A stretch of DNA of 42,021 nt from Candidatus Aeolococcus gillhamiae (lineage in GTDB: Bacteria > Chloroflexota > Dormibacteria > Aeolococcales > Aeolococcaceae). The notes under the pieces were generated by a model that made no database searches, was not told the DNA's origin, and was given only the letters and a program-made list of their open reading frames with translations. Positions 7,659 to 17,665 of the stretch are shown here, piece after piece. A program made the translations under genes and the position numbers. Where the stretch lies: contig QHBU01000189.1 of NCBI GenBank assembly GCA_003244045.1, positions 1 through 42,021 of the forward strand, read 5' to 3'. Each line of letters opens with the position of its first letter. Position 1 is the stretch's first letter.

Positions 7659-9163
7659 CCGATTACAGCGTCTTCCCGATCTGGATCGTCATCACCCACT
7701 TCCTCAACATGCTCTTCATCCTGTTCCTTGCACGCAGCGGGCTCGAAGTGCTGTCCGCGTGTCCGAAGTTCTACTGGAACGACCACTGCATGCCGGGCCG
7801 CGAATGGCTGCGCCTCACCAAGAAGACGTTCTCGGCTGAGTCCGCCAGACCGTGGAGTTCGCTGGAAGAGGAGGACTCGTGGTCGCCGGTGGTCGCGCTT
7901 CCAGGACGCAAGAACCTCGGCATCGGACGGCATTGGCACTTCATGAGCATCCAGTTCTGGATCCTCACCGGCGCCGTCTACATCGCGCTGCTCTTCAGCA
8001 GCGGCTACTACCGGACGATCGTGCCGACCTCCTGGGCCATCTTCCCCAATGCGCTGCGAGCGGCCGGCGACTACCTGCAGTTCCACCTGCCGCCGGCCCA
8101 ACCGGGCCTGCCCTTCAATGCCGCTCAGCAGCTCTCCTACTTCGCCGTCGTCTTCCTGCTCGCCCCCCTCCAGATCCTCACCGGGGCCGCGATGTCCCCC
8201 GCGGTGATCGGCCGCTTCCCGGGCTACGCCAGGCTCTTCGGGGGCCGGCAGCGCGCGCGCAGCCTGCACTTCATCGGCCTGTGCCTCTTCGTGGCCTTCA
8301 TCGCCGTGCACACGCTGATGGTCATCCTCAGCGGGCTGCCCGAGCTGTGGACGGTGATGGTGCTGGGGCATCGCGAGCGACCTCCCTACACCGATCAGGG
8401 CCTGGCTTTGGCCATCGGCCTGGCCGGTCTTTTCGGGATCGTGGTGCTCAACGTCGTCGCCACGCTGGTGTCGCTGCGCTACCGCCGCTCCGTCCAGCGC
8501 TTCCTGGGCATCGTCGTCGACCCCTTCGAGCGGCTGCTGTCGCGGGTGTTCACCTCCCGTCAGGGCTACTCGTGGGCCGACGTCTCGCCGTACTTCCGCG
8601 TGAACGGCTATCCCCCGCCGGACGAGCACTACCGGACGCTGGCCGCAAACGGATTCGCCGAGTACCGGCTGGAGATCGCCGGCCTCGTCGAGCATCCCCT
8701 GCTGCTCGGCCTGGAGGAGCTGCGCGCCTTGGGCTGGACCTCGCAGATCGTGCTGCACAACTGCATCCAGGGTTGGTCGGCGGTCGCCCAGTGGGGCGGG
8801 GTACCGATGGCCAAGGTCCTGGAAGCGGTCAAGCCCAAGCCGAACGCCCGTCACATCGCCTTCTACGCCTTCGACGACAAGAGCGTCACCGAGAACGAGG
8901 GTCGCTCGGGCCACTTCTACGGGACCATCCCACTCCACCTGGCGCTCAAACCCCAGACCATCCTCGCCCTGGAGATGAACCGCAAACCGCTGCCGGTGGA
9001 ACACGGCGCCCCGGTCCGCCTGCGCATCGAGACCCAGCTCGGCTTCAAGATGGTCAAGTGGGTGCGCGCCATCGAGTTCGTCGAGGACTACGCTGCCATC
9101 GGCCAGGGCCAGGGTGGCTGGCGCGAGGACCAGCAGTACTACGCCAACGCGGCCGGGATCTGA
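7655..9163 (+). CDS. Cytochrome b561-like / sulfite-oxidase-family molybdopterin oxidoreductase fusion
   Basis: A 502-residue fusion. Residues 1-275 form a five-helix cytochrome b domain (helices near 8-27, 95-115, 158-182, 205-226, 249-273) with candidate heme ligands His15, His93/His95, His205 and His219. Residues about 300-502 are a SUOX/YedY-fold molybdopterin domain with the metal-binding cysteine in HNCIQGWS (Cys370) and the usual HGAPVRLRI stretch. There is no Tat signal. Positive charges fall in loops 1-2 and 3-4 and after helix 5 (RYRRSVQR), which predicts N-out/C-in topology with the molybdenum domain in the cytoplasm, unlike exported family members. The NDH-2 gene starts five bases after the stop codon. 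Electrons probably pass between the quinone pool and the Mo site through heme b; the substrate is unknown. Confidence 0.93.
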   Translation: MTDYSVFPIWIVITHFLNMLFILFLARSGLEVLSACPKFYWNDHCMPGREWLRLTKKTFSAESARPWSSLEEEDSWSPVVALPGRKNLGIGRHWHFMSIQFWILTGAVYIALLFSSGYYRTIVPTSWAIFPNALRAAGDYLQFHLPPAQPGLPFNAAQQLSYFAVVFLLAPLQILTGAAMSPAVIGRFPGYARLFGGRQRARSLHFIGLCLFVAFIAVHTLMVILSGLPELWTVMVLGHRERPPYTDQGLALAIGLAGLFGIVVLNVVATLVSLRYRRSVQRFLGIVVDPFERLLSRVFTSRQGYSWADVSPYFRVNGYPPPDEHYRTLAANGFAEYRLEIAGLVEHPLLLGLEELRALGWTSQIVLHNCIQGWSAVAQWGGVPMAKVLEAVKPKPNARHIAFYAFDDKSVTENEGRSGHFYGTIPLHLALKPQTILALEMNRKPLPVEHGAPVRLRIETQLGFKMVKWVRAIEFVEDYAAIGQGQGGWREDQQYYANAAGI

Positions 9164-9168
9164 CGGAC

Positions 9169-10593
9169 GTGAGCGACCTCTCGCGATCGACCCACACCGG
9201 GCGGCCTCGGGTGGTCGTCGTCGGGGCTGGCTTCGCAGGACTGGCGGCGGTCAAGGCACTGAAGGCCGCCCCGGTCGAGGTGGTCCTCCTCGACCAGCAC
9301 AACCACCACGTCTTCAACCCCTTCCTCTACCAGGTGGCCACCGCCCTGCTCGAGCCGGTGGAGGCGGCCAATCCCGTTCGAGCACTGGTGCGCGGTCTGC
9401 GCAATCTCACCTTTCGGGTGGCCACCGTGAGTGACGTCCACCTGCGCAGCCAGCAGGTTGGCACCGATCGCGGCGTGGTCGCGTACGACTATCTGATCCT
9501 GGCCGCCGGCAGCGTCAGCGACTACTTTCACAGCGCCGACATCGCTGCTCGCTCATTCGGCATCAAGGACCTGGGCGAGGCGCTCGAGCTGCGCAACCAG
9601 GTGCTCAGCCGCTTCGAGCAGGCCAGCTGGGCCGCCGACCCTGTTGAACGGTCCCGGCTGCTCAGTTTCGCGGTGGTCGGCGGCGGCCCTACCGGGGTGG
9701 AGTTCGCCGCTGCCCTGGCCGTCCTGGTCGAAGGTTCGCTCGCCAAGGACTTCCCCAGCATCACCCGCGAGGAGGTCAGCATCGTCCTGGTCGAGGGCTC
9801 GGAGGCGCCCTTGGCCTCGTTCGCCAAGGGCCTGCAGCGGTCGGCGGCGCGCGCCCTGGCGAACAAGGGGGTGCGCGTGGAGTCCAAGGCCATGGTCGCC
9901 GACGTCGACGTCGAGGGACTGCTGCTGAAGGACGGACGCCGCATCGAGGCGGCCACCGTGGTCTGGGCGGCCGGGGTGACCGCCAATCCGCTGGTCGAGA
10001 GCCTCGGTGTCGAGCTGGGCTCCAAGCGTCGCGTCCCGGTGACAGCAACCCTCCAGTTGGCCGGCCATCCCGAGGTGTTCGTCGTCGGCGACCTCGCCGA
10101 GATCCCGGGACGGTCAAAACAACCCCTGCCGATGCTTGCCCAGGTGGGCCTGCAGAGCGGCGGTCACGCCGGCCGCGCCATCGAGGCCATGCTCGCCGGA
10201 CGCAGGGTGGCGCGCTTCCGCTACCACAATCTGGGGACCATGGCCGTCGTCGGGCGCAACGACGGCATCGCCCAGATCGGCCCGCTCCACCTCTCCGGAT
10301 TTGTGGGCTGGCTGGCCTGGCTGTTCCTGCACATCGCGCGTATCCACGGCCTGAGCGGCCGCTTTCTGGTCCTGGTCAGTTGGATCTCCGGCTTCGTCTT
10401 CGCCGATCGGCCGGTCCGGCTGGTGGTGGGGCCGCGGAAGGCGATTCCCCACGCCTCCCAGACCGCCGGACGACCGGGAGGCGCCGACGCCATCGAGCTC
10501 CCCAGCCCGAGCGTGGCCACTGTCGATGAGTGGGGTCCGGCAGCGGCGCTGGCATGGTGGACCCAGGACCTGCCGGGGCGCGAGCGCACCTGA
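9169..10593 (+). CDS. Type II NADH dehydrogenase (NDH-2 family)
   Basis: A 474-residue two-dinucleotide-binding-domain flavoprotein. The FAD site GAGFAG is at residues 19-24, the NAD(P)H site GGGPTG at 171-176, and the second FAD strand VFVVGDLA at 303-310. PLPMLAQVGLQSGGHAG and the hydrophobic C-terminal region FVGWLAWLFLHI (378-389) match NDH-2 enzymes, which attach to the inner face of the membrane and reduce quinone without pumping protons. The GTG start at 9169 lies directly after the upstream stop. The last 35 or so residues form a low-similarity tail. The operon context suggests it feeds the quinone pool used by the cytochrome b-molybdenum protein, which is inference. A paralogue begins at 40886. 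Confidence 0.94.
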   Translation: MSDLSRSTHTGRPRVVVVGAGFAGLAAVKALKAAPVEVVLLDQHNHHVFNPFLYQVATALLEPVEAANPVRALVRGLRNLTFRVATVSDVHLRSQQVGTDRGVVAYDYLILAAGSVSDYFHSADIAARSFGIKDLGEALELRNQVLSRFEQASWAADPVERSRLLSFAVVGGGPTGVEFAAALAVLVEGSLAKDFPSITREEVSIVLVEGSEAPLASFAKGLQRSAARALANKGVRVESKAMVADVDVEGLLLKDGRRIEAATVVWAAGVTANPLVESLGVELGSKRRVPVTATLQLAGHPEVFVVGDLAEIPGRSKQPLPMLAQVGLQSGGHAGRAIEAMLAGRRVARFRYHNLGTMAVVGRNDGIAQIGPLHLSGFVGWLAWLFLHIARIHGLSGRFLVLVSWISGFVFADRPVRLVVGPRKAIPHASQTAGRPGGADAIELPSPSVATVDEWGPAAALAWWTQDLPGRERT

Positions 10594-10682
10594 GGTGCTT
10601 TTGGTCTGCGTCGTTCACTGCGACGCGATCCGTGCTGGACTACGCTGTTGACAACTCCACAGAACCGGAGGCCCGAGAGAAA

Positions 10683-11099
10683 ATGAATCCTGACCCTGCC
10701 GAGGCCGCGGACGCTCGCCAACAGGGCGAGCGCGTCGGCGCGCCGGTGATCGAACTGGACTGCGCTGCGGACATCGCGGCGCTGCGGGCGAGCGACTCCT
10801 ATGGTCGCGCCGACCATGCCGCCGAGACCGTTGCCAAACAATCCGGGCTTCGCGTGGTGCTGGTTGCGCTCAAGGCGGGAGGGCAGATGCACGAGCACCA
10901 CGCTGATGCCCCGATCACCGTGCACGGTCTCGAGGGCCGAATCCAGTTCACCGTCGGCGGCCAAAGCCACGAGCTGGTCCCCGGACGCGTGCTCGTCGTC
11001 GCCGCCGGCCTGCGCCACGCAGTCCTGGCCATCGAGGAGAGCGCGTTTCTGCTCACCATCGGGGGACGGCACCCCGTCCACGACACAAAGGGACCGTAG
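10683..11099 (+). CDS. Cupin-domain protein
   Basis: A 138-residue single-domain cupin. The metal site should use MHEHHAD (His70, His72/73) and the second-motif histidine His112 in LRHAV; the conserved glutamate of the first motif is not obvious. The start at 10683 follows GGAGGCCCGAGAGAAA. The domain is closely related to the N-terminal half of the cupin-Rieske fusion at 38907-39644; for example, both have EHHAD, a GxIxF core and ESAFLLTIG near the end. It is the third gene of the respiratory unit, 89 bases after the NDH-2 gene. That gap contains a small hairpin (GCGTCG/CGACGC, 10608-10626) that could be a processing or attenuation site. Its enzymatic role is unknown. Confidence 0.88.
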   Translation: MNPDPAEAADARQQGERVGAPVIELDCAADIAALRASDSYGRADHAAETVAKQSGLRVVLVALKAGGQMHEHHADAPITVHGLEGRIQFTVGGQSHELVPGRVLVVAAGLRHAVLAIEESAFLLTIGGRHPVHDTKGP

Positions 11100-11213
11100 C
11101 GTGGGCATCCGCGGTCGCGAGCCCAGCAGCGGTTTGCTCGCCAGCGACGCTGCTCAGCTCGAGGTGCCGGCGTCTCCTGCTCGGTCCCATCTCGACGATC
11201 GAGAAGCCCCCGG

Positions 11214-11759
11214 GTGACGGCGCGCTCGCGGCCGCCCGCACACCTCCGCACCGTGCAAGGACTGCTGGCCCGCGAGCACGCCGAGGTGCGCCACCACCTC
11301 GACCATCTGCGCGCGATCGCTGACGCAGCGCCGAGCGAGGAGCCGCTGATGTTGCGCAACAAGCTCGACGCGGTCTTGAGCTTCCTCCACAACGGCCTCC
11401 TCCCCCACATGGACCTCGAAGAGCAAAGCCTGTACGCGGCGGTCGACCGGCTCGCGGAGGGGCCGCACAGCGGCCCGGCGATGGTCCTCGACCATGGGGC
11501 GATCCGTGCCCTGGTCGCCGACGTGGACCGCGTAAGCAGTGGGCTCCGAGGCAAGCAGGAGACTGCCGAGCTGCAACGGCTGCTCTTCGTCCTCGAGGCC
11601 GTGGCCCGCCTCCACGTCGACAAGGAGGAGGAGCTCTACAGGCCCGCGCTCAAGCGTCTGCCGTCCGAGGTCCGGGCAGAGATCGCCGCGCAACTGCGCG
11701 CGCACGGGGTCAGCCACGGGCACGAGCGCTGGGGGTTTTCCGACCACCCGCGCCCCTGA
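11214..11759 (+). CDS. Hemerythrin HHE-domain protein
   Basis: A 181-residue four-helix-bundle protein. Di-iron ligands can be assigned: His22 (EHAEV), His65 and Glu69 (HMDLEE), His94 (DHGAI), and His134 with Glu138/139 (HVDKEEELY). Such proteins bind oxygen, nitric oxide or act in iron and peroxide handling. The GTG start at 11214 has only a weak ribosome binding site. It probably closes the respiratory unit that begins near 7422, where an oxygen- or NO-binding partner would fit; that link is by position. The C-terminal 35 residues are outside the domain and contain GVSHGHERWGF. It converges with the GH65 gene. Confidence 0.9.
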   Translation: MTARSRPPAHLRTVQGLLAREHAEVRHHLDHLRAIADAAPSEEPLMLRNKLDAVLSFLHNGLLPHMDLEEQSLYAAVDRLAEGPHSGPAMVLDHGAIRALVADVDRVSSGLRGKQETAELQRLLFVLEAVARLHVDKEEELYRPALKRLPSEVRAEIAAQLRAHGVSHGHERWGFSDHPRP

Positions 11760-11760
11760 G

Positions 11761-11777
11761 CGCTGACCACCTCAGCG
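11761..11777. terminator. Small hairpin between convergent genes
   Basis: CGCTGA (11761-11766) and TCAGCG (11772-11777) form a 6-bp stem with a five-base loop directly after the hemerythrin stop and 25 bases before the GH65 stop. There is no T-run, so this is at best a weak bidirectional terminator. Confidence 0.3.
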
Positions 11778-11802
11778 GGCGCTCGCCGCGCGACCCAGAC
11801 CA

Positions 11803-14154
11803 CTAGGAGCGCTGACGTCGCTGCGGCGCTCGCCCGGCAGGCTGCGTCGGCTCCGCAGGAGCCACGATGCGGACGATCGGACGGCTGAGCGGTTCCCCGG
11901 TGGTGACGGTGATGGGCTCGCCGTGATGCACCAGTTGCAGCGGCGCACCCTCGAGCAGCGCGTAGGTCGCTGCGGCCGACGTCACCTCGACGCGCAGGCG
12001 TCGACCGTACAGAGAGATGGCGAAGGCCAGCCGGGTGATCCCCTCGGGGAGGCGGGGCGCGAAGGCCACCGTGCCGTCACGTTCGCGCGTCCCCGCCAGG
12101 CCGGCCACCAGCGCAGTCCAGGTGCCGGCCAGGGCGGCGAGGTGCAAGCCGTCACGGGTGTTGTGCTCGCGGTCGTCGAGGTCCATGAGTGCCGACTCGA
12201 CGAGGTAGTCGTGGGCCAGCTCGAGGTGGCCGACCTCCGCCGCGATGACCGCCTGGGTGCAGGCCGATAGGGACGAGTCGCGCACCGTGATGGCCTCGTA
12301 GTAGGCGAAGTTGCGCGCCTTCTGCGCGGCTGTGAAGGCCTCGGAGCGCTTGTGCATGGCGAGCACCAGATCGGCCTGCTTGACCACCTGCTTGCGATAG
12401 AGCTGCACGTAGGGGAAGTGCAGCAGCAGCGGGTACTGGTCGGCGGTGGTGGCGGCGAAGTCCCAGACCTCGTGCTCGGTGAATCCCGCCGCTTGCTGAT
12501 GCACGCCCAGCTCCTCGTCGTAGGGTAGGGTCATCGCCTCGGCGGCGGAGCGCCAGGCGGCGATCTCCTCGTGGTCGACCCCCAGCTCTGTGGCCCGATC
12601 GGGCTGGCGCTCAGCGGCTGCGGCCGCGGCGTCCAGGTTGTGCTGGGCCATGAGGTTGGTGTAGACGTTGTTGTCGGCGAGCGCGCTGTACTCGTCGGGT
12701 CCGGTGACACCGTCGATGCGGAAGCGACCGTGCGCATCGTGATGGCCGAGCGAGCGCCAGAGCCGGGCGGTCTCGACCAGCAACTCCACCCCGACCGCGC
12801 GCTCGAACTCGTCGTCCAGAGTGGCACCGACGTAGCGGACCACCGCGTCGGCGACGTCGGCGGCGACGTGGAAGGCGGCGGTCCCGGCGGGCCAGTACGC
12901 TGAGCACTCTTTGCCGGTGATGGTCCGCCAGGGGAAGGCGGCCCCGCGCAGGCCCAGCTGGCGGGCCCGTGCGAGCGCCATCGGCAGGGTGCTGTGGCGC
13001 CAGCGCAACTCATCGGCGGCGGCGCCCGGCACCGTGTAGGTCAGCAGCGGAAGCACGAAGGTCTCGGTGTCCCAGAAGGCGTGGCCGTCATAGCCGGGAC
13101 CGGTCAGCCCCTTGGCCGGGATCGCCCGCCCCTCGGCGCGCGCCGCCGCCTGGTGGATGTGGAAGAGGCCGAAGCGGACCGCCTGCTGGACCTCGGCGTC
13201 GCCGTCGACCTCGACGTCGGCACGTTCCCAGAAGTCGTCGAGGCAGGCGCGTTGCTCGGCCAAGAGGCCCTCCCAGCCGGTTTGGCGCGCCGCGGTCAGC
13301 GCCGCGCCCGCCTGGTCACGCACCCCCGGTTGCGACCGCACCGCCGACCAGCCGTAGGCGACGAACTTGACCAGGCGGAGCGTCTGGCCGGGCTCCAGCG
13401 CGGCGGTGATCGTCACCCGGCCGAGGTCGGGCTCGCTCTCGGCGATCACCTGCGTCGACTGCGGGCCGTCGACAACGTGGTCCATGGCGGCGGCGACCAG
13501 AAGGCGGCTGCGCTCGGTGCGGTGGACCAGGGTCGCCCGGGCATCGCCGGCGCTGTTCTCCTGAGAGCGCAGCGGTGCTTCCAGCACCGCCGCCACCCGC
13601 GGGTCGTCGCTCGGCGGTGGCAGCCATTGGTTGGCTACGAGCTCGGACTGCACCACGACCCTGGCCGGGCCGTCGAGTGGCTCCACCTCGTAGCAGATCG
13701 CCGCGACCGCGCGCTGGACGAGCGAGACGAGGCGGGTCGAGCGGACGCGGACGGTGCGTCGGACCGGCGAACACCATTCCGCAGTGCGCGAGAGGACGCC
13801 GGCGCGAAAGTCGAGACAGCGCTCGTGGGCCCGCAATTGACCGTAGCGGACGTCGAAGGGCTCGTCGTTGACCAGCAGGCGGATCAGCTTGCCGCTGGTG
13901 GCGTTGATCGCCACCTCGCCGGACTCCGGGTAGCCGAAGCCGGCCTCGGCGTAGGGCAGCGGGGAGAGCTCGTAGAAGCCGTTGAGGTACGAGCCGGGAA
14001 GGCCGAAGGGCTCGCCCTCATCGAGGTTGCCGCGCCAGCCGATGTGGCCGTTGGAGAGTGCGAACAGCGATTCCGACTGAGCCAACACGTCGAGGTTGAG
14101 CTCGGTCTCGCGCAGGCACCAGGGCTCGACGGGGTACGCCGGATGCTGGATCAC
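11803..14154 (-). CDS. Glycoside hydrolase family 65 disaccharide phosphorylase
   Basis: A 783-residue GH65 enzyme with the N-terminal beta-sandwich (about 1-260), a linker, the (alpha/alpha)6 catalytic barrel (about 320-690) and a C-terminal beta-domain. Family signatures are [25 protein letters not shown], the catalytic acid in VTGPDEYS (Glu488) and [11 protein letters not shown]65 phosphorylases split trehalose, maltose, kojibiose or nigerose with phosphate, giving glucose and beta-glucose-1-phosphate. Which sugar is used cannot be read here; a hydrolase is also possible. The GTG start at 14154 overlaps the stop of the beta-phosphoglucomutase-like gene (14151-14154), so both are translated together, which favours a phosphorylase. 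It is the last gene of the minus-strand carbon operon. Confidence 0.94.
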   Translation of the reverse strand: MIQHPAYPVEPWCLRETELNLDVLAQSESLFALSNGHIGWRGNLDEGEPFGLPGSYLNGFYELSPLPYAEAGFGYPESGEVAINATSGKLIRLLVNDEPFDVRYGQLRAHERCLDFRAGVLSRTAEWCSPVRRTVRVRSTRLVSLVQRAVAAICYEVEPLDGPARVVVQSELVANQWLPPPSDDPRVAAVLEAPLRSQENSAGDARATLVHRTERSRLLVAAAMDHVVDGPQSTQVIAESEPDLGRVTITAALEPGQTLRLVKFVAYGWSAVRSQPGVRDQAGAALTAARQTGWEGLLAEQRACLDDFWERADVEVDGDAEVQQAVRFGLFHIHQAAARAEGRAIPAKGLTGPGYDGHAFWDTETFVLPLLTYTVPGAAADELRWRHSTLPMALARARQLGLRGAAFPWRTITGKECSAYWPAGTAAFHVAADVADAVVRYVGATLDDEFERAVGVELLVETARLWRSLGHHDAHGRFRIDGVTGPDEYSALADNNVYTNLMAQHNLDAAAAAAERQPDRATELGVDHEEIAAWRSAAEAMTLPYDEELGVHQQAAGFTEHEVWDFAATTADQYPLLLHFPYVQLYRKQVVKQADLVLAMHKRSEAFTAAQKARNFAYYEAITVRDSSLSACTQAVIAAEVGHLELAHDYLVESALMDLDDREHNTRDGLHLAALAGTWTALVAGLAGTRERDGTVAFAPRLPEGITRLAFAISLYGRRLRVEVTSAAATYALLEGAPLQLVHHGEPITVTTGEPLSRPIVRIVAPAEPTQPAGRAPQRRQRS

Positions 14155-14894
14155 GGAGCTTCGAGCAGCTCGGCGAGGTCCTTGACGACGACGTCGGCGC
14201 CGTGCGCGCGCAGCTGCTCCGCCTGGCCGGCACGATCGACGCCGACGACGAAGCCGAACCTGCCCGCCCGCCCTGCCTCCACCCCGGCGAGCGCGTCCTC
14301 GAAGACGGCCGCCTCGGCAGGCGCGACATCCAGAGCACGGGCACCGGCGAGGAAGGCGTCGGGCGCTGGCTTGCCTTTGAGGTGGTCGCGGGTGATGACC
14401 ACGCCGTCGATGCGTGCTTCGAACAGGTCCTCTATACCGGCGGCAGCGAGAACCTGTTGGCAATTGGCGCTGCTTGACACCACAGCGCGGCGCAACCCCG
14501 CATCACGAACCGCCCTGACGTAGCGAACCGATCCGTCGTAGACCTCGACGCCATCTGCCTCGATCTTGCGCAGCACGATGACGTTCTTGCGGTTGCCAAG
14601 GCCGGCGATCGTTTCGGCGTCGGGAGGATCGTCCGGCTTGCCCTCGGGAAGCTCGATGTGCCGCGAGGTGAGGAACGACCGCGTTCCATCCGCTCGCGGT
14701 TTGCCGTCGACATACTCGTCGTAGTCGCCGACCGCATCGAAGGGCACGAAGCTGGCACCGCTACGCTGGGCTCGGTCGCACAGGTAGGCGTCGAACATCT
14801 CCTTCCAGGCGGCGGCGTGGACCTTGGCGGTCTGGGTCAGCACACCGTCGAGGTCGAAGAGACAGCCGCGCACATTGTCCGGGAGACCCAACAC
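14151..14894 (-). CDS. HAD hydrolase, beta-phosphoglucomutase type
   Basis: A 247-residue HAD-superfamily enzyme of the beta-phosphoglucomutase group. The catalytic loop [11 protein letters not shown] gives nucleophile Asp14 and acid/base Asp16. A helical cap follows (about 20-110). Motif 2 is VVSSSANC, motif 3 is GKPAPDAF and motif 4 is [11 protein letters not shown]. The expected reaction is beta-glucose-1-phosphate to glucose-6-phosphate, which would process the GH65 product encoded immediately downstream with a four-base overlap. The cap is longer than in the lactococcal enzyme and contains [14 protein letters not shown], typical of fused or linked actinobacterial homologues. The start is a GTG five bases after the stress-protein stop. 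Trehalose-6-phosphatase activity is a less likely alternative. Confidence 0.9.
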   Translation of the reverse strand: MLGLPDNVRGCLFDLDGVLTQTAKVHAAAWKEMFDAYLCDRAQRSGASFVPFDAVGDYDEYVDGKPRADGTRSFLTSRHIELPEGKPDDPPDAETIAGLGNRKNVIVLRKIEADGVEVYDGSVRYVRAVRDAGLRRAVVSSSANCQQVLAAAGIEDLFEARIDGVVITRDHLKGKPAPDAFLAGARALDVAPAEAAVFEDALAGVEAGRAGRFGFVVGVDRAGQAEQLRAHGADVVVKDLAELLEAP

Positions 14895-14899
14895 GCGCG

Positions 14900-15445
14900 T
14901 CAGCTCCTCGGGGTCGCGGCACCGCCAGCAGCGGGACGGTTGTGATCAGCGGGCGCTTCCTTGGGCAGATGGACGACGACGACCGGGCACGGCGCGTGAT
15001 GGACGCACTGCAGACTGACCGAGCCGAGCAGGAGATCGGCGAAACCTCCGTGCCCGCGCGACCCCACGACCAGGAGGTCATCGTGCCCGACGGCGCCTAC
15101 CAGGATCTGGGCGGGGCCGCCTTCGATGAGTTGGCGCTCGATCTGGACGTCCGCGTCGCCGTCGACGACCTCGGCGATCGCTGCCGTGAGCACGTCCTCA
15201 GCCGCCTGGCGGAGGGCATCGGTGACGTCATTCCCCAGCGGTGGGTACGACGCGAGATAGCCGAAGTAGGCGTCGCCCGCAGCCGCTCCGCCCGCGAAGC
15301 CATACGTCCACGCGTGGACGATGCGCAGCGGAGCCTGGCGGAGGCGCGCCTCAGCAAGCGCCCAGCGCAGCGCCGCTCTGGCCCCCGCCGACCCGTCAAC
15401 GCCAACGACCACAACAGGCTTCGCCGTCGTGTCGATCTCACTCAT
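14900..15445 (-). CDS. Universal stress protein (UspA family)
   Basis: A 181-residue UspA-fold protein with GVDGSAG at residues 15-21 and an intact ATP-binding signature G-x2-G-x9-G-S at 128-142 ([15 protein letters not shown]). It differs enough from the protein at 849-1358 to be a separate paralogue. The ATG at 15445 follows GGAGCACGAAC. Its place inside a run of pentose-phosphate and disaccharide-phosphorylase genes, with only five bases to the next gene, means it is made with those enzymes. That suggests a role tied to energy or carbon status, which is inference. Confidence 0.92.
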   Translation of the reverse strand: MSEIDTTAKPVVVVGVDGSAGARAALRWALAEARLRQAPLRIVHAWTYGFAGGAAAGDAYFGYLASYPPLGNDVTDALRQAAEDVLTAAIAEVVDGDADVQIERQLIEGGPAQILVGAVGHDDLLVVGSRGHGGFADLLLGSVSLQCVHHAPCPVVVVHLPKEAPADHNRPAAGGAATPRS

Positions 15446-15529
15446 GTTCGTGCTCCGTGTTAGCGACGCGTTGGTTCCGGGCTGCTGCTGAGCCGCACCG
15501 AGAGGTCGTCGGACTGGTGAGCAGAACGG

Positions 15530-16237
15530 TCACAGCGGCAGGCCCTCCCTGAGCGAGCCGATGACGTAGTCTGCCCCGCCAGCGCGCAGTTGCTCCGCGT
15601 TGAAGTTGTGACTGGCCACACCCACGCAGGCGATCCCGGCGCCGTGGGCACCCTCGACATCGTGAGGGGTGTCGCCGACCACGATGCACTGCTCGGGGCC
15701 CAAGGCCTCGCCGTAGACGAGGGCGGCCCGCTGTAGGGCGATCCGCGTGAGCTCACCGCGATCGGTCGAATCGGATCCGTAGCCGCCGAAGGAGAAGAAG
15801 CGGTTGAGCTTGGCGCGATGCAGCTTGATGTGCGCCGCCGCCTCGAGGTTGCCGGTCACGATGCCGAGCAGGTAGCCCTCGTCGAGCAGTCGGGGAAGCA
15901 ACTCCTCGACGCCGTCGAGGACTCGGTAATCCTTGGAGTCGGCCACCGTCTGATAGAGGTAGTGCAGGCGTCGCTCGAGCAGCTTGGCGAACTCGGCGCG
16001 GCTCGGTTGACGGTGCAGCACGGCCACGAAGGTCTGGCGGCCCACGTCGGGGTCGGTCATTCCGGTGTCGGTGAACTGGCCGATGTCGGCGGGGATGCCG
16101 TAGAGCTCGTCGAAGGCCATCCGCCACGAGGCGGCCCCGGCCCCGCCGCTGATGATCAGCGTCCCGTCGATGTCGAAGAGGATGGCGAGACGGTGCACCG
16201 GTTCGGAGGAAGCCACCGTGGCCGGGATGTCGCTCAC
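15530..16237 (-). CDS. HAD-family phosphatase, phosphoglycolate-phosphatase-like
   Basis: A 235-residue HAD hydrolase with the nucleophile motif LFDIDGTL (Asp22, Asp24), a small helical cap (about 35-110), motif 2 GIVTGNL and motif 4 [17 protein letters not shown]. It belongs to the broad Gph/subfamily IA group, whose substrates are small phosphate esters; the true substrate is not readable. The GTG at 16237 overlaps the glucose-6-phosphate dehydrogenase stop in a GTGA quartet (16234-16237), so it is translationally coupled to that gene. Scavenging of a damaged or inhibitory sugar phosphate would suit the operon. No 6-phosphogluconolactonase is encoded here, but a HAD fold is not known for that reaction. 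Confidence 0.88.
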   Translation of the reverse strand: MSDIPATVASSEPVHRLAILFDIDGTLIISGGAGAASWRMAFDELYGIPADIGQFTDTGMTDPDVGRQTFVAVLHRQPSRAEFAKLLERRLHYLYQTVADSKDYRVLDGVEELLPRLLDEGYLLGIVTGNLEAAAHIKLHRAKLNRFFSFGGYGSDSTDRGELTRIALQRAALVYGEALGPEQCIVVGDTPHDVEGAHGAGIACVGVASHNFNAEQLRAGGADYVIGSLREGLPL

Positions 16238-17664
16238 CTGGCCACCTGCAATGCCGTTGCGGCGTCCACGACGGGGTTGTGCCAACCACCACTGGTTGCA
16301 ACGAGCTTGTCGGCTCGCTTGGGACCCCAGCTGCCCGATTTGTATGGGAGAACACGGTGATGGTGTTTGACGACGGGATCGACAACCGCCCAAGCCGCCT
16401 CGACAGTATCCTCGCGGGTGAAGAGCGTGTTGTCACCCGCCATGGCGTCGCCGAGAAGCCGGTCGTACGGCGCCTCGTCGGCAAGCTGGGCGTCCTGCAG
16501 GCAGAACTCTTGCTGATCGCCGACGAACTTCTCTCCCTCCCGCTTGACGCGTGCGGCAATGGCGATGGCGGGGCTGGGCTCGAGTCGGAAGCGCAGGTAG
16601 TTGGCCCGCTCCACTGATCGCGGCGAGTCGGCAAAGAGCGCCTGCGGCGGCGGCTTCAGTTCGACCATGACCTCGGTGGCCGTCCCGGCCAGACGCTTGC
16701 CGGCACGGATGTACCAGGGGACGCCCTCCCAGCGCCAGGAGCCGATGAACATGCGCAGTGCGCAGTACGTCTCCACGTCGGAGGCAGTCGCCACCCCCGG
16801 TTCCTTGCGGTAGCCGGCGTACTGGCCACGCACCACGTCGTCCGGGGTCAGGGGTTGCATGGACTGGAAGATCTTGGCCTTCTCGTTGCGTTGCGCGTCG
16901 GCGCTCATCTCTGCAGGCGGCTCCATCGCCAGCAGCGCCACCACCTGGAAGAGGTGGTTCTCGATCACGTCGCGCAGGCAACCGGTGGTCTCGTAGAAGG
17001 CACCGCGCCCCTCGACGCCGAACTCCTCGGCCATGGTGATCTGCACGCTGGCCACGTGATCGCGGTTCCAGATCGGCTCCAGGAAGGAATTGGCAAAGCG
17101 GAAATAGAGCAGGTTCTCGACGGCATCTTTGCCGAGGAAATGGTCGATGCGAAAGATCGATGCCTCTGGAAAGACGGCCTGGGCAGCACGGTTGAGTTTG
17201 CGCGCCGAGGCGAGATCGCGTCCGAAGGGTTTCTCGATGATGACTCGGGCGTTGTCGGCGAGCCCAGCAGCGCCCAGCTCCTTGATCACCGTGGCGAAGA
17301 GAAGCGGCGGAATCGCCAGGTAGTGCGCGGGACGCGACGCCTTTCCCAGGGCCGCCTTCAGCGCCGCAAAGGTGCCCGGATCCTTGTAATCGCCGTCCAC
17401 GTAGCGGAGCCTGGACAACAGGTCGTCAAGCGCGCCCTTGTCGTGGATGCCGCCCGCGCTGTGGGCGACACTGTCTTTGGCGCGGTCGCGCAGTTGGTCG
17501 AGGCTCCAGCCCGAATGGGCCACCCCGACGACGGGAACGTTGAGCACGCCTCGCTTGGTCATCGCGTACAGCGCCGGGAAGACCTGCTTGCGCGCCAGGT
17601 CACCGGTTGCACCAAAGAAGACCAGCGCGTCGGAGATCCCCCTCGCTGCCGTGGCGGTCGCCAC
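16234..17664 (-). CDS. zwf: Glucose-6-phosphate 1-dehydrogenase
   Basis: A 476-residue enzyme that oxidises glucose-6-phosphate to 6-phosphogluconolactone, the entry to the oxidative pentose phosphate pathway. It has the N-terminal dinucleotide loop [11 protein letters not shown] (residues 17-27) and the substrate-binding signature RIDHFLGKD with His175, matching His178 of the Leuconostoc enzyme. EKPFGRDL and [11 protein letters not shown] are also present. Length fits the family. The GTG at 17664 is separated by a single base from the stop of the 6-phosphogluconate dehydrogenase gene; the open frame upstream of it has no similarity and was dropped. No OpcA-type partner is seen nearby, unlike many actinobacterial zwf loci. 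Confidence 0.96.
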   Translation of the reverse strand: MATATAARGISDALVFFGATGDLARKQVFPALYAMTKRGVLNVPVVGVAHSGWSLDQLRDRAKDSVAHSAGGIHDKGALDDLLSRLRYVDGDYKDPGTFAALKAALGKASRPAHYLAIPPLLFATVIKELGAAGLADNARVIIEKPFGRDLASARKLNRAAQAVFPEASIFRIDHFLGKDAVENLLYFRFANSFLEPIWNRDHVASVQITMAEEFGVEGRGAFYETTGCLRDVIENHLFQVVALLAMEPPAEMSADAQRNEKAKIFQSMQPLTPDDVVRGQYAGYRKEPGVATASDVETYCALRMFIGSWRWEGVPWYIRAGKRLAGTATEVMVELKPPPQALFADSPRSVERANYLRFRLEPSPAIAIAARVKREGEKFVGDQQEFCLQDAQLADEAPYDRLLGDAMAGDNTLFTREDTVEAAWAVVDPVVKHHHRVLPYKSGSWGPKRADKLVATSGGWHNPVVDAATALQVAR

Positions 17665-17665
17665 C

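Noticed and set aside
7852-9168. Upstream 439 codons of the long frame that contains NDH-2
   Set aside because: This part overlaps the molybdenum fusion in another frame and is proline- and arginine-rich. The NDH-2 similarity begins only after GTG 9169.
11101-11217. 39-codon frame overlapping the hemerythrin start by GTGA
   Set aside because: Short, no binding site, and part of a longer chance frame through the cupin gene. GTGA overlaps of this kind also arise by chance in GC-rich DNA.
12994-14523. 509-codon plus-strand frame
   Set aside because: Antisense to the GH65 gene, which has complete family motifs; the frame has no recognisable protein features.
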